Source of the DNA: Nematopogon swammerdamellus
Taxonomy: Eukaryota > Arthropoda > Insecta > Lepidoptera > Adelidae
Reading direction: 5' to 3'
Assembly: GCA_946902875.1 (NCBI GenBank)
Contig: OX336350.1
Location: 18,962,048-19,026,047, forward strand
DNA: 64,000 nucleotides
Shown: positions 9,861-19,799 of the stretch, in pieces
How the letters are laid out: each line of letters starts with the position of its first letter
Position numbering within the stretch: the first letter of the stretch is position 1
The notes under the pieces: model-generated
What the model saw: only the letters and a program-made list of their open reading frames with translations
Told to the model about the DNA's origin: nothing
Database searches by the model: none
Made by a program: the position numbers and the translations under genes

Positions 9861-10069
9861 GTTAAAGCATATTTTCTTCTATGTTTGTATTATATAATAA
9901 TTAAATTAATGTTATTCCATGATTTAATAAAACGAATAATAATAAATAGTAATTTTCTTTATTTCACATTTTCAAAATTTTCTATTAATTTTACATATAT
10001 TATACAAGTATTAAAAATACAAAGTAATAAAAATACACAAAATTAATAAAAAAATTAAAAACGGTAATA

Positions 10070-10337
10070 CCGCCGGCGGCGGGAGGCAGGCCTCCAAGCA
10101 CACCGGCGTGTGCAGGCCGTGGCTACGGAGCTCTCCGAGACGACGCGAGGCAAGCTACGAGCGATAGGTGGTGGTACTAGACACGTAGGCCACCACCACC
10201 CCAGTAATTTATTTATTATTTAAGAAATTTTATTGTAAAATTACGATGCCTCAAGATCAAGATTTTAATGGTGGTTGTTAATATTGTTTGATAATGTGTG
10301 CAAATAAATGGATTTGATTTAATTTCATTTGATTTGA
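10070..10337 (+). mobile_element. LINE 3' UTR with GATTTGATTT tail
   Basis: It comprises a GC-rich block (about 10070-10200), an AT-rich segment, CAAATAAATGGATTTGATTT and a GATTTGATTTGAT tail. The arrangement is typical of a LINE 3' end. The clade is not determined. Confidence 0.55.
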
Positions 10338-10711
10338 TACGACAACGTAAGTGCGTATTTGTGTATATAATGTATGTTCTGAAAGAAATTCAAAGTGCGC
10401 AAAAATTATTTCGCATAAGTCACTATTTACCTACATCTACGCATACCTACCTAAAAAAAGTGAACAAGTTTATTGCTTCCAATCGACCTTTGTTTTATGA
10501 GGAGAGAAATATTTGTGTAAACAGGGCAGCGCCGCACAGAGGATGAAAGTTTAATCTCGCCGCTCAATAGGTATAAAATTCGTGTGAAATATTTCGTAAT
10601 AAGAACCGCTGTAAACAAAAACTGTTTGCCGACGTAAGCTGTTCAATATTTGACGAAATGTAGAAGAGAGTGCACGTATTGATGCAGTGTTTAACTTCAA
10701 ATCGGACAAAA
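10338..10711. other. No recognised feature
   Basis: An 82-codon frame (10298-10546) has no recognisable motif and starts inside the LINE tail. Confidence 0.4.
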
Positions 10712-10793
10712 GCATCACGCCAGCAGGTCTATTCTTGTAAATTCTGACAACGGAATCAGCGCTGTTGTGGCGCTGAGAGCCACTTACCAAAGT
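10712..10793 (+). repeat. Direct repeat, first copy
   Basis: The block from GCATCACGCCAG through CTTACCAAAGTG is repeated at 11038-11142. The second copy carries an extra segment of about 21 bp near 11050. Confidence 0.85.
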
Positions 10794-10795
10794 GT

Positions 10796-10971
10796 AAGGG
10801 ATACACTGACGTGGCACCAAGTTCACCCGGTGTTATGGGCTGACATCACGGATGTTGTAGGTGATGTAGCCAACCGTGTCAGTTTCAATAAAAAAAAAAA
10901 AAAAAAAAGTACGAGTCATCACTATTTCTAAAAATGTGTGACAAATAAAACATTTTTTCTATAAGCGTAAA
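10796..10971 (+). mobile_element. SINE-A 3' part, left arm of inverted duplication
   Basis: The SINE-A tail (to the A run at about 10908) plus 60 bp of downstream sequence. It is near-identical to the reverse complement of 11158-11333, including private variants such as GGGATACACTGACGTGG. Confidence 0.9.
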
Positions 10972-11037
10972 CCATTCATATAACATGTTGGAGCGAATTG
11001 GAGCCGGCCAGTCTCCATAAACAGCACTCGTTCACGA

Positions 11038-11142
11038 GCATCACGCCAGGGCCCGTTATTGCCTGGCCCAGCAGGTCTATTCTTGTAAATTCTGACAACG
11101 GAATCAGCGCTGTTGTGGCGCTGAGAGCCACTTACCAAAGTG
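11038..11142 (+). repeat. Direct repeat, second copy
   Basis: Copy of 10712-10793 placed between the two inverted arms. It is followed directly by a reversed GTGGCTCTCAGCGCCAC segment that mirrors its own GTGGCGCTGAGAGCCAC at about 11116. Confidence 0.85.
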
Positions 11143-11157
11143 GCTCTCAGCGCCACG

Positions 11158-11572
11158 TTTTACGCTTATAGAAAAATGTTTTATTTGTCACACATTTTTA
11201 GAAATAGTGATGACTCGTACTTTTTTTTTTTTTTTTTTATTGAAACTGACACGGTTGGCTACATCACCTACAACATCCGTGATGTCAGCCCATAACACCG
11301 GGTGAACTTGGTGCCACGTCAGTGTATCCCTTCGGTCGTGCCGGCTACACTGAACTGGACGGAAAACACAAAGTATTTACATACCATACCGTTTCGACCG
11401 ACGTTTCATTCAGTGCGGCGGTACCAACCCGGGCGGGTTAAACCCTACCACCTAGTAATATAAGAAGGGAATCATATCCCTTAGTCGCCTTTTACGACAC
11501 ACACGGGGAGAGATGCAGTGGGGCTATTCTTTTTAAGTACCAGCCCCACACGGTACAAACTAGGCTACGTAG
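11158..11572 (-). mobile_element. SINE-A body with family C head, right arm
   Basis: On the minus strand the element begins with the family C head (GTACCGTGTGGGGCTGGTAC at about 11570). It switches at about 11465 into the SINE-A body and ends in the SINE-A tail and poly-A at 11221, followed by flanking sequence to 11158. The same head-body junction occurs at 43663-43985, so it is a real composite family. The inner 175 bp are the right arm of the inverted duplication. Confidence 0.85.
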
Positions 11573-11587
11573 GCTACTAGGCGGTAC

Positions 11588-11776
11588 TACGTAGGCAGTG
11601 GCAAAGACTTTTGTAAATGTAGACTAAGTGGACGTAAAAAAAAGTATCCAGCGAAGTTTCTTGCCAGTTCTTCTTCGCTGTGATAATCGGACTGGCAAAA
11701 TGGTAAATGTTAAATGTTAATATATGACGAATCCGAGTGCAGTGTCTATGGATGATGAATAAAAAATAAAGTGATT
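11588..11776 (+). mobile_element. LINE 3' end, family S, copy 1
   Basis: Blocks: GGCAGTGGCAAAGACTTTTG, TTGCCAGTTCTTCTTCGCTG, TCTATGGATGATGAATAAA. Other copies are at 13769-13950 (plus), 15425-15560, 36966-37165 and 41305-41475 (minus). The ATGAATAAA end looks like a polyadenylation signal. Confidence 0.75.
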
Positions 11777-12512
11777 TAAAAGACTATGGAGAAGTTGGGA
11801 CAGCTATTATATGTAAAATTTTAAGAAACTTTAACAATTAGTAATTAAGTGTAAAAAAAGTGTAGGTAAATTAAATTAAATTAAATATTAAAGTAATTTA
11901 ATTAAAAGCCCCAATCAAATCATTTTGAGCAGCTAGATTGAAATTTCAACCTCTGTGCGTCACCGGGTCTCGGCAAGTACATTAATTATTAACCAAATAA
12001 TAATACATATTGTACAGCTATTGAAATTTAGAGCTGCCAAATACACAAGGAAGTAATAATTCGCGGCCATTCCTTTGAAGTGCGAACATTAAAGGAAGTT
12101 GAGATGGAGCTTGCGAACCTTGGAACACAAACCTGGCTTCCGTTCATCCGCATCTAGGCCATTTCTATTGGTCGTTACTATCGCATATCCTGGCTATAAT
12201 CGAATCGTTTTGAATAATTTATGTAGTGCCACAGATTACTCAAGTAATGCTCATACGAGAGTAGAGAACGCAATTATTTTTTTTTTATTAGATACGCAAA
12301 CACGAACACAACAAATATAAAAAACACGTTATTGCTCAAAAAAAAAAAATTACAAGAACAAACCCAATATAATGTTTTAAGGTGCAAACGCTGACGTATC
12401 CCCCTTACAGAGATTACTTCCAGTCAACCTGTGGATGTTTCAGATATGCACGTCGTGAAATAATTATTAAAACATTAATGAAATCGAGATGAATGTGTAA
12501 AAAACTAGTAAG
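11777..12512. other. No recognised gene
   Basis: AT-rich. A piece at about 12385-12440 (GATTACTTCCAGTCAACC) resembles the family T LINE 3' region. The rest has no partner in the window. Confidence 0.4.
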
Positions 12513-13650
12513 TAATAATTTGTTAATTAAAATTAGGTAGTTACCCACCCCCCCCCCCCCCCCCGTATTTTTACATCACTCCCTCATCCCCCCTTACACA
12601 CAAAATGTCTCCTAGTTTCGCCATTGTTTAGCGCCCGTTAACCACACAATTCGTTTCCTCCGCCACTCAAGTGTGTACAGACAGGTCGTCTGGCGTTATG
12701 AGCCCTTATCACAATAATTGGTTCAACACTTCAGGGATCTCACTCCAAGCTCCGGGGCCTCCTGCGAGTCTTCGATAGTGTTTACAAGCTCTTTCGTAGT
12801 GCTAAAGGTCTAATAATTTGTTAATAAAAATTAGGGGGGGTATTGTTACATCACTCCCTCATCCCCCCCTTACACAAAAAACATCTCCTAGTTCCGCCAT
12901 TGTTTAGCGCCCCGTTCACCACATTTCGTTTCCTCCGCCACTCAAGTGCGTACAGGTCGTCTGGCGTTATAAGCCCTTATCACAATAATTGGTCTAACAC
13001 TTCAGGGACCTCACTCCAAGCTCCGGGCCCTCCTGCGAGTCTTCGATAGTGTTTACAAGCTCTTTCGTAGTGCTAAAGGTCTAATAATTTGTTAATAAAA
13101 ATTAGGGGGGGGGGGGGGGGTATTATTACATCACTCTCTCATCCCCCCCTTACACAAAAAACATCTCCTAGTTCCGCCATTGTTTAGCGCCCCGTTCACC
13201 ACATTTCGTTTCCTCCGCCACTCAAGTGCGTACAGGTCGTCTGGCGTTATAAGCCCTTATCACAATAATTGGTCTAACACTTCAGGGACCTCACTCCAAG
13301 CTCCGGGCCCTCCTGCGAGTCTTCGATAGTGTTTACAAGCTCTTTCGTAGTGCTAAAGGTCTAATAATTTGTTAATAAAAATTAGGGGGGGGGGGGGGGT
13401 ATTATTACATCACTCTCTCATCCCCCCCTTACACAAAAAACATCTCCTAGTTCCGCCATTGTTTAGCGCCCCGTTCATCACATTTCGTTTCCTCCGCCAC
13501 TCAAGTGCGTACAGGTCGTCTGGCGGCTGGCGTTATAAGCCCTTATCACAATAATTGGTCTAACACTTCAGGGACCTCACTCCAAGCTCCGGGCCCTCCT
13601 GCGAGTCTTCGATAGTGTTTACAAGCTCCTTTGTAGTGCCGACGGTCTAC
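12513..13650 (+). repeat. Four-unit tandem repeat, ~271-298 bp period
   Basis: Units start at 12513, 12811, 13082 and 13362, each with TAATAATTTGTTAAT. Each carries a homopolymer run (C in unit 1, G in units 2-4 of differing length), then TTCCGCCATTGTTTAGCGCC and CGAGTCTTCGATAGTGTTTA. Units 3 and 4 are nearly identical, unit 1 is the most divergent, and unit 4 has a small duplication (GGCTGGC). Short frames inside it (68 and 61 codons) repeat with the unit and have no recognised function. Confidence 0.95.
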
Positions 13651-13768
13651 ATACGCCCTTTTGAGATTGTGGGCAAATATATTATTAATCGCTATATTAC
13701 CAAAATCGTCCAATTTTTGATCGCAAATATTGAGTACACGGAAATTGTGATAATTTTTTAGAAATAAT

Positions 13769-13950
13769 GATGTTAGGCAATGGCAAACACTTTTATAATG
13801 TAGACTAAATGGGCGAAAAAATATATTATCCAGCGAACTTTCTTGCCAGTTCTTCTTCGCTGTGATAATCGAACTGGCAAAATGCTATGATGAATCCAAG
13901 TGCAGTATACTGTCTATGGATGATGAATACAGAATAAAGGATAAATAAAA
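13769..13950 (+). mobile_element. LINE 3' end, family S, copy 2
   Basis: Same block order as 11588-11776, ending GGATGATGAATACAGAATAA. Confidence 0.75.
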
Positions 13951-14025
13951 AGAAGCATAAAAAAATTCAATGGATGGTGGTAGATGTGGATCTGGTGGAA
14001 ATATATAGTAATTTTATAGCTTTTG

Positions 14026-14080
14026 TATGGAAATTGACACGGTTGGCTAAATCACCTACAATATATCCATGATATCAGGT
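14026..14080 (-). mobile_element. SINE-A 3' tail fragment
   Basis: TATGGAAATTGACACGGTTG and a following block match the SINE-A tail in inverse orientation. Only about 50 bp remain. Confidence 0.7.
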
Positions 14081-14084
14081 TGTT

Positions 14085-14340
14085 CGGTCATGTTGGAAGA
14101 ATGGATGATAGGAGACTAATGTGAGAAATTTATGGAGCGAATGTGAGTGTAAGGGTCGGGTAGGGTCGCCCTAGACGCACGCACCCAGACCAGATCGGGC
14201 GTGTGCTCAAAAAGGGTCAAGTGCGTAGTACCCGTAACCGACGAGCATGCATGAGGTGTGTCAGGATCGTGGCACGTGGAGTGGAGATTCGTTGTTTCTG
14301 CCTACCCCACTGTGAAACTGGCGTGACGCTATGTATGTAT
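14085..14340 (+). pseudogene. RTE-like LINE C-terminus, family Q, copy 1
   Basis: Translates as GHVGRMDDRRL, then in-frame stops, then GRPRRTHPDQIGRVLKKGQV. This is the same protein tail as 26238-26605 (minus). It carries several stops and is a dead fragment. A TATG simple tail lies near 14335. Confidence 0.75.
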
Positions 14341-14415
14341 AACACTTATGTGAACTAGTGGGACAAAAAATCTTCTACTTTCAATATCTCAGAATTTTGT
14401 ATCGTGAACTGTCAT

Positions 14416-14562
14416 CGGTTCCGAACGGTGAAGCAGCAGGTGTAGGTATGCACGTAATTTTTTTCGTCAGAAAAAAACTCATTGGTACACGCCGACCAGA
14501 TTCGAACCTCGGATCTCTCGCATGAGAAACCGATGCCCAAACCACTCGGCCACCAGCCGCTC
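14416..14562 (-). mobile_element. SINE-B 5' head fragment
   Basis: The minus strand carries GGTGGCCGAGTGGTTTGGGC, the box B GGTTCGAATC and the first part of the body. It lacks the 3' tail, so it was truncated after insertion or rearranged. Confidence 0.8.
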
Positions 14563-15424
14563 AAAATGTTAGATAATATTTTTATTTAAGGAAAATGTCG
14601 CCTAATATCTGGCAATGTTCTCAATAATGTCTGAAAATCTATGAAACTGTTTCCCGCAGTGGTGCGATCGCTGGCTTCTTGCTTTCAGGCAGTGTATCGC
14701 GGACTACCGCGTGAAACGGTCGTTGCTACGCTCCACGCGCGAAGATCCATTTGTATAGGATGAAATGAAAGTTTCACTTAAACTTTTGGGTATCATTGTC
14801 TGCGTGTGAACTTTGGAAGAGGGCAGTAGAATATTTTGCGGGTGAAATATGCGAAGTTGGTGACTATCAAAGTTGCGAATTGACGAGTTTTCTTTTGGCG
14901 GACTATCACAAGATGAGGGAGTTCGGTAAGTTTAGAACTAGTTAAAGATAAGTTAGATATAAGAAAACTTATCCATAAATTGAAAACAATAACAAATTTA
15001 TTAAGCTTGCGTTTGAGAGAATGTTAACTATTCAGTGTTCGTAAATAAAAATCATCTTCTCTATGGCATATCTATATAAATCAATAATTGTTATTTCCAT
15101 CTTAAGGCCCTGTCAACCCGTACTCCTCTTTCAAGGCGCCGCTTTCGCTGGTTGAGTAGGATGGAACACAATCAATCAAAAATTAGGTTTTTGTTTTTTC
15201 TAAATTCAGTCGCATGTTCACGATTTTTTTCTACCGGGCGAAGTTAATAAAATCGTGTTTTCAAAAAGCTATCGATCCGCGCTGATAGATGAAGTATTAC
15301 AATGATTAAAACTAAATCTGTCAGGTGAGTAATATTGGTGGTAAACTCCTTGAAAATCGAGTCAGACGCAGCCTCATGTCACCTAGTTATTTTTCCAAGT
15401 TTCACCACACAAGTTATTTTCCAA
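14563..15424. other. No recognised repeat or gene
   Basis: One of the longer stretches without a repeat partner in the window. ATGAGGGAGTTCG followed by GTAAGT at about 14913 resembles a start codon and splice donor, but nothing else supports an exon. Confidence 0.3.
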
Positions 15425-15560
15425 AAATATGTGTATTGTTTATTGTTTATTGTATAATTTCATCCATAGGTAGGTAACCTACGCTTGGACATGTCGAAAA
15501 TTCCGCCAGTTCTAAATTCAATGCGAAGAAGAACTGACAAACAAACTTCGCAAGTCACAA
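15425..15560 (-). mobile_element. LINE 3' end, family S, copy 3
   Basis: Carries GCGAAGAAGAACTGACAAAC and the ACGCTTGGACATGTCGAAAA block, with a TTTATTG-type tail. It is most like 41305-41475. Confidence 0.65.
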
Positions 15561-16093
15561 TGTTTTGTTAGTACCTTATAAGTATTATATTATAGTAACT
15601 TACAAATAATTAACCCATACTACCGCTCACATAAACATGAATACTGAAGAATCTGACCACACTGCCTATTTAAATTACCTATATCGTCAATTTTGATATT
15701 TCATATTATATCAAGTCAAAAAATAAATAAAAATTAGTTTACATTTATTACAAAGAGATGTAATAGGTCACATAAAAAAATTTTTATGATACAAAGTGTA
15801 TCCAAATGTCAAATTGTCAAAGTTTGTTAGTGAAAAAAACAGTAGTCAAACTCTTAGATAAAACTCTCAAACTCTCGATATGTGCTCATAAATAAGTTTT
15901 TACTATCTAAATTTTTATAGAATATATTTATTTATTTGCCGGTTGCGCCGGTTAAGTGTCGGGGGTGCGGTGGGGTGGGAGCACACATTATTAGACACGA
16001 GTACATATATCTGCCAATATCTCTAAATTATTTACAACATTTTAATACATCTCCTGCGGGGCGCGGGGCGCGGTGCGGGGTAGGAAACCGGCA
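15561..16093. other. No recognised feature
   Basis: AT-rich, with small GC-rich patches near 15955 and 16055. No partner was found. Confidence 0.35.
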
Positions 16094-16549
16094 GTTTTTT
16101 TTATGTAAACCAACATGGGTGGCTGTTTCGAGGGACCAAGCGACAGTCGACAGAGCCAAAAACCCCTCCTCGCGAAACCACGCACAGTGAGGCGCCATGC
16201 CAGCAGATTTGCGGACTGTTGCTAGGCTGTCTAGCCCGTTGATACGTTTGAAGACACCCATGTTAAAGGATTCGGAAAACACACTCGCCGGGAGACAGTT
16301 GTACACCCTAGCGGTGCTACAAAGAAACGAATTTGAGAACCGATGGGTTCTCAAAAGGCCAATGTCAACAACAACAGGATGTTCAATTTCTCTGCGGCGA
16401 GTGCTACGAAGATAGGTTGGATGGCAAGGAATAAGGGAAGCAAGTTCCTCCGAGCAGCGTCCATGATAGTACCTGTAGAACAGACTGAGTGACCCTACGA
16501 CTGTGATGCCAAGGAGTCCAAAACTCTGGATGAAAATAATAATTATCAA
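16094..16549 (-). pseudogene. LINE-D ORF2 C-terminus, read-through copy
   Basis: The minus-strand frame (16028-16549, 173 codons) contains SFLCSTARVYNCLP and FSESFNMGVFKRINGLD. At the place where the 5.4 kb copy stops after MAPH, this copy has TGT (Cys) in place of TGA. The frame therefore runs on through the former 3' UTR. The 3' end is GTTTACATAAAAAAAACTG. The extra C-terminal residues are not expected to be functional. Confidence 0.75.
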
Positions 16550-16936
16550 TCAATACTAATAATAAATCTGTAAGCGATGGTCATGGAGTACGTTACTTTG
16601 TTTTATGAGATACTGCGTTTTGCCGAATCTATGTATGATACTTACTTACTAAAACTAAATTGACGATTTTTAGAAATCGTTTCTGTTTGTACGTATGTTC
16701 CTCCATAACTCTTGAACCGATCATCCGAATTCAATGAAACATAGTACAAGCACATTTAACTATACGTGACACAGGATAGGCTAAATAAAATTCAGTTCCG
16801 GTTACGCTAAAATCTGGCTCTCACACAAACCGAATTGTTCCGCACGCCAAAATAAAGGTGCGGTAGCGGGCTTACTTACTTTCTTCTTTTTAAATACGAA
16901 TTTCACGCGAGCGAAGCCGCGGGCAAAAGCTATTTA
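16550..16936 (+). mobile_element. Helitron-like element, family F, copy 1
   Basis: Starts near TCAATACTAATAATAAATCT and ends GCGAAGCCGCGGGCAAAAGC then TA. A TC start and a GC-rich hairpin before a CTAG-type end fit non-autonomous Helitrons common in Lepidoptera. It has no Rep/helicase sequence. Other copies are at 39995-40323, 44565-44965 and 62925-63600. Confidence 0.6.
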
Positions 16937-17085
16937 ATTATAACTTCTTATTTAACAACTGAGGCACTTCCTCTTTTCGCAGTAACAATAAAACTATGCA
17001 TTTTAATGTTGCAAACTAACGATATTTTTATTTTAAATATATTTATATATATATGTAAATACATTATACATTATTATAAATTTTA

Positions 17086-17265
17086 GTCAAAGCACATTAC
17101 GAGTTTGTCGCCTTTGCTGTGGAGACTCCGGAGGCGTTTGAGGACATCCGCGCGCCAAGCTACCTTAGGCAGAAGATCAGCCTAGCCATTCAGAGGGGGA
17201 ACGCTGCCTCCGTCATCGGCACAATGCCAATTTCGCCGACGATGGAGGAATATTTTTATATATAG
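17086..17265 (+). pseudogene. Retroelement protein tail, family unresolved
   Basis: The frame from about 17086 encodes HYEFVAFAVETPEAF, YLRQKISLAIQRGNAASVIG and TMPISPTMEEYFYI, then TAG at 17263-17265. The FVxFAVET ... QRGNAASV pattern is one I associate with C-termini downstream of reverse transcriptase domains in some non-LTR elements. That is from general familiarity, not a search. Sequence upstream is non-coding, so this is at most a 58-codon remnant. Confidence 0.45.
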
Positions 17266-17349
17266 TTATTTGATTTTATTTTCTATCTAATATAGCTTAC
17301 ATAATTGTATATACATGTTTAAATTTAAAGAAATAGTTTATAAAATTTA

Positions 17350-17510
17350 TCAGTTTGACGTTTGGTACATAACGGACACCAGACGTCGTCGGCTCCAGGA
17401 ATTCCCGCAGTCCCTGAAGAAGCCCGTGACGTAGCGGCAGAAACGTCGACTTAATATGTAAGTCTTCAGTACCTACCACTGTTAATCCGTATAAATTTAA
17501 AATTACTATA
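17350..17510 (+). mobile_element. Retroelement terminal repeat with hammerhead-like core, copy 1
   Basis: Shared with 25252-25515. The core at 17382-17447 reads GACGTC, CTGAAGA (17414-17420), AGCCCG/GCGGC and GAAACGTC (the GAAA at 17440-17443). GACGT and ACGTC can pair as stem III. The segment ends with GTTAATCCGTA and an AAATTTAAAATTA block. The family could be Penelope-like, since such elements are known to carry hammerhead motifs. Confidence 0.5.
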
Positions 17511-17667
17511 ATTAATTAATAACAGGGTAAACTTAAAATCATTAGTTAATTTAAATTAATGATTTTTATTTAATTATATTTAAGGTAATTTAATGAAATA
17601 AAATTGTTCCTACAGGGACGCAGCTCTTATGTCGATACAAAGTTGTACCCTATGTCAAACAGTTTTG

Positions 17668-18064
17668 AAAAAAAAACCGGCCAATTGCGAGTCGAACTCG
17701 CGCACCGAGGGTTCCGTATCACCATGTCATGGTCAGCGCCACACACGCCATTGTGGCGTGTTTTATGAAATGCTTCATATTAGTTAAAATTCATGATTAG
17801 TTCAAATGCTTCATACTGTTTGCGGTAGATGGCGTGTATACACTTTTTAGTTTATTGCATGGGAATCCCAGTAAATTTTTTAATTTATCTTATTTTTATT
17901 TGTTGTTATATCGGCCATAATATCGGCCACATATTCTGTGAAAATTTCAACGGGCTACCATTTACGGTTCAAGAAATACAGCCCTCGGACAGACAGACGG
18001 ACAGACAGACAGACAGCGTAGGCTTAATAATAAGGTCCCGTACGACGGATACGGAACCCTAAAA
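17668..18064 (+). mobile_element. Family E repeat with (ACAG)n, copy 1
   Basis: Begins ACCGGCCAATTGCGAGTCG, which contains a small palindromic GCGAGTCGAACTCGC hairpin. It carries ATGTCATGGTCAGCGCCAC, then ATTTTCAACGGGCTACC-type and ACAGACAGACAG blocks, and ends TACGGAACCCTAAAAA. Other copies are at 26612-26910, 29308-29720, 34252-34655, 45763-46968, 47690-47965 and 63032-63401. It resembles the microsatellite-associated repeats described from Lepidoptera, some of which are Helitron-related. Confidence 0.75.
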
Positions 18065-18221
18065 ACGTTCGATTACGTTAGCAACACGCCCTTTTGTTGA
18101 GCTCGCGACCGAAATCTGTTTCTTAGAAAAAGGTTAACCTTTCTTTTAACGAAAGGTTAAATTAGATTAGGTTAGGTTATCTTTCAATGTCAAAAAAGGA
18201 AACGTTTTATTAAAATTAAAA

Positions 18222-18620
18222 ATACTTTTTTTATGGAAACTGGCACGGTTGGCTACATCACCTACAACATCCGTGATATCAGCCCATAGCACCGGGTGAA
18301 TTAGGTGCCATGTCAGTGGTTCCCTTGATTTCATGTCGGCTACACTGAACTGAACGGAAAACACGAACTATTTACATAGCCGTTTCGACCGGCGTTTCGT
18401 TCAGTGCGATGGTATCAACCCGGCCGGGATAAACCCTACCACCTAGTAAGTTAAGAAGTTAAACACGTTAAACTGTAGGTCCCTTACCTACAATTTAACG
18501 TGGAATCCGAATCACGGTCAGCCTCCAACGGTCGAAGGGTCACCCATCCAAGTGCTAACCGCGTTCAGCGTTGCTTAACAACAGTCGACCGACCGCACCA
18601 CTGAGCTACCGAGGCTGACA
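18222..18620 (-). mobile_element. SINE-A
   Basis: Near full length, from the T run at 18226 to the CCTCGGTAGCTCAGTGG head at 18620 (minus strand). A short stretch of the body (CGTTAAACTGTAGGTCCC) is duplicated in inverse orientation at about 18460-18510. Confidence 0.9.
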
Positions 18621-18703
18621 GGTGTGTTTTAGAGATTTCACGTAGGTACATTTATCAGTAATTTCGCTTGTATAATCAATACTATATAATTTTTTTATAT
18701 AAT

Positions 18704-19040
18704 AAGTTCCGTGTGGAGCCGGTACTTAAAAAGAATAGCCCCACTGCATCTCTCCCCGTGCATGTCGTAAGAGGCGACTAAGGGATAAGGACAAGATACT
18801 GCGCTAAAGGGCGACAGGCTAGCCACTTCTCACCTTGGCGCAGTCCTTCCACCTAGTCATGCAGCAGGTGTGTTCTTCGTGCCTTACTTGCTGCTTGATA
18901 GTTGTCTTGTCCGTATACTGTGCTAAACGTGGTGGTCGGTGTTGTGCTGTAATTTGCCAGAGTCCTTGTAGCACAACACCGATTACTCTGCTTACCCTGA
19001 TTTTCGGGATACAGCGTGTGTTATGTATGTATGTATGTAA
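18704..19040 (+). mobile_element. Family C element, full length
   Basis: Head TTCCGTGTGGAGCCGGTACT, then GAATAGCCCCACTGCATCTC, GGCGACTAAGGGATAAGGAC, TGCTGTAATTTGCCAGAGTC, and a (TATG)n tail. Confidence 0.85.
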
Positions 19041-19799
19041 TCAATACTTATCGGTACGGATTCCACAATGACTGGAAGATAATTCGCTCTGCAATAAATC
19101 CCGCCTTCTCCATCACAAGAAAAAAATGATCAAAATTTCAATGACGTAAAACAAAACACTTTAGTGTTTACCTGCAAAGAATTTTGACGACAATTAACAG
19201 CGACTTTCAGAATTATCCATCCGCTAAAATTATATAATATTATACTCGTAGGTAAATACTTAGCAGGATTAAAATTATCTACCGTTTGAACAAAGGCGTA
19301 CAACCGTTTTACATAAATTGACAAAGGGTCTCTCTATTTAATTAGGGTAAATATGGTCCCAGGCGCGAGCATTCGCCTAATTACTATTACTACCCCTAAA
19401 CTTCACCATCACTTGTTCCGCTCTGGATAGCATATTGATTGATTGTGAATGACAGGATGTGAGAGGGCGTGAGAAAGGGTATGTGAGAGCGTGAGAGCTA
19501 GTGAGAGGGTGTGCGTATCGGGTATGCGATGGAAATTTGTCAGTGCTATGGTGTGCCCAGCGGGACGAAGTAGAATCCACTCATGTGGCAGGCGCGATCA
19601 CAAATAGTGCTGCCTTCAGCGGGTTGTTCAAGTACAAAAAATAAAACTAAATTATTTATGAATTCAAATCGCGGGTTTCCGCCTTTCCCCAGCGCCGTTA
19701 GTCCGTCTTCAAGCCGGACTGCTCAGATCAGTAAAGGATCTGAGCCGGACTGGCACCTCCTCGGTTGTGAAATTGGCTGCGCCTGAGGCTTCGACCCCA
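19041..19799. other. No recognised feature
   Basis: Contains a GTGAGAGxxxGTGAGAG simple-sequence patch (about 19455-19520). No motif was recognised in the short frames. Confidence 0.35.

Noticed and set aside
14892..14925. Possible first exon (ATGAGGGAGTTCG then GTAAGT)
   Set aside because: A four-codon start plus donor site is expected by chance. No downstream exon or conserved frame was found.
17086..17265. Host exon ending at 17265 (acceptor-like TTTTAG before it)
   Set aside because: The residues resemble a retroelement protein tail, the neighbour is a retroelement repeat, and no other exon is visible.
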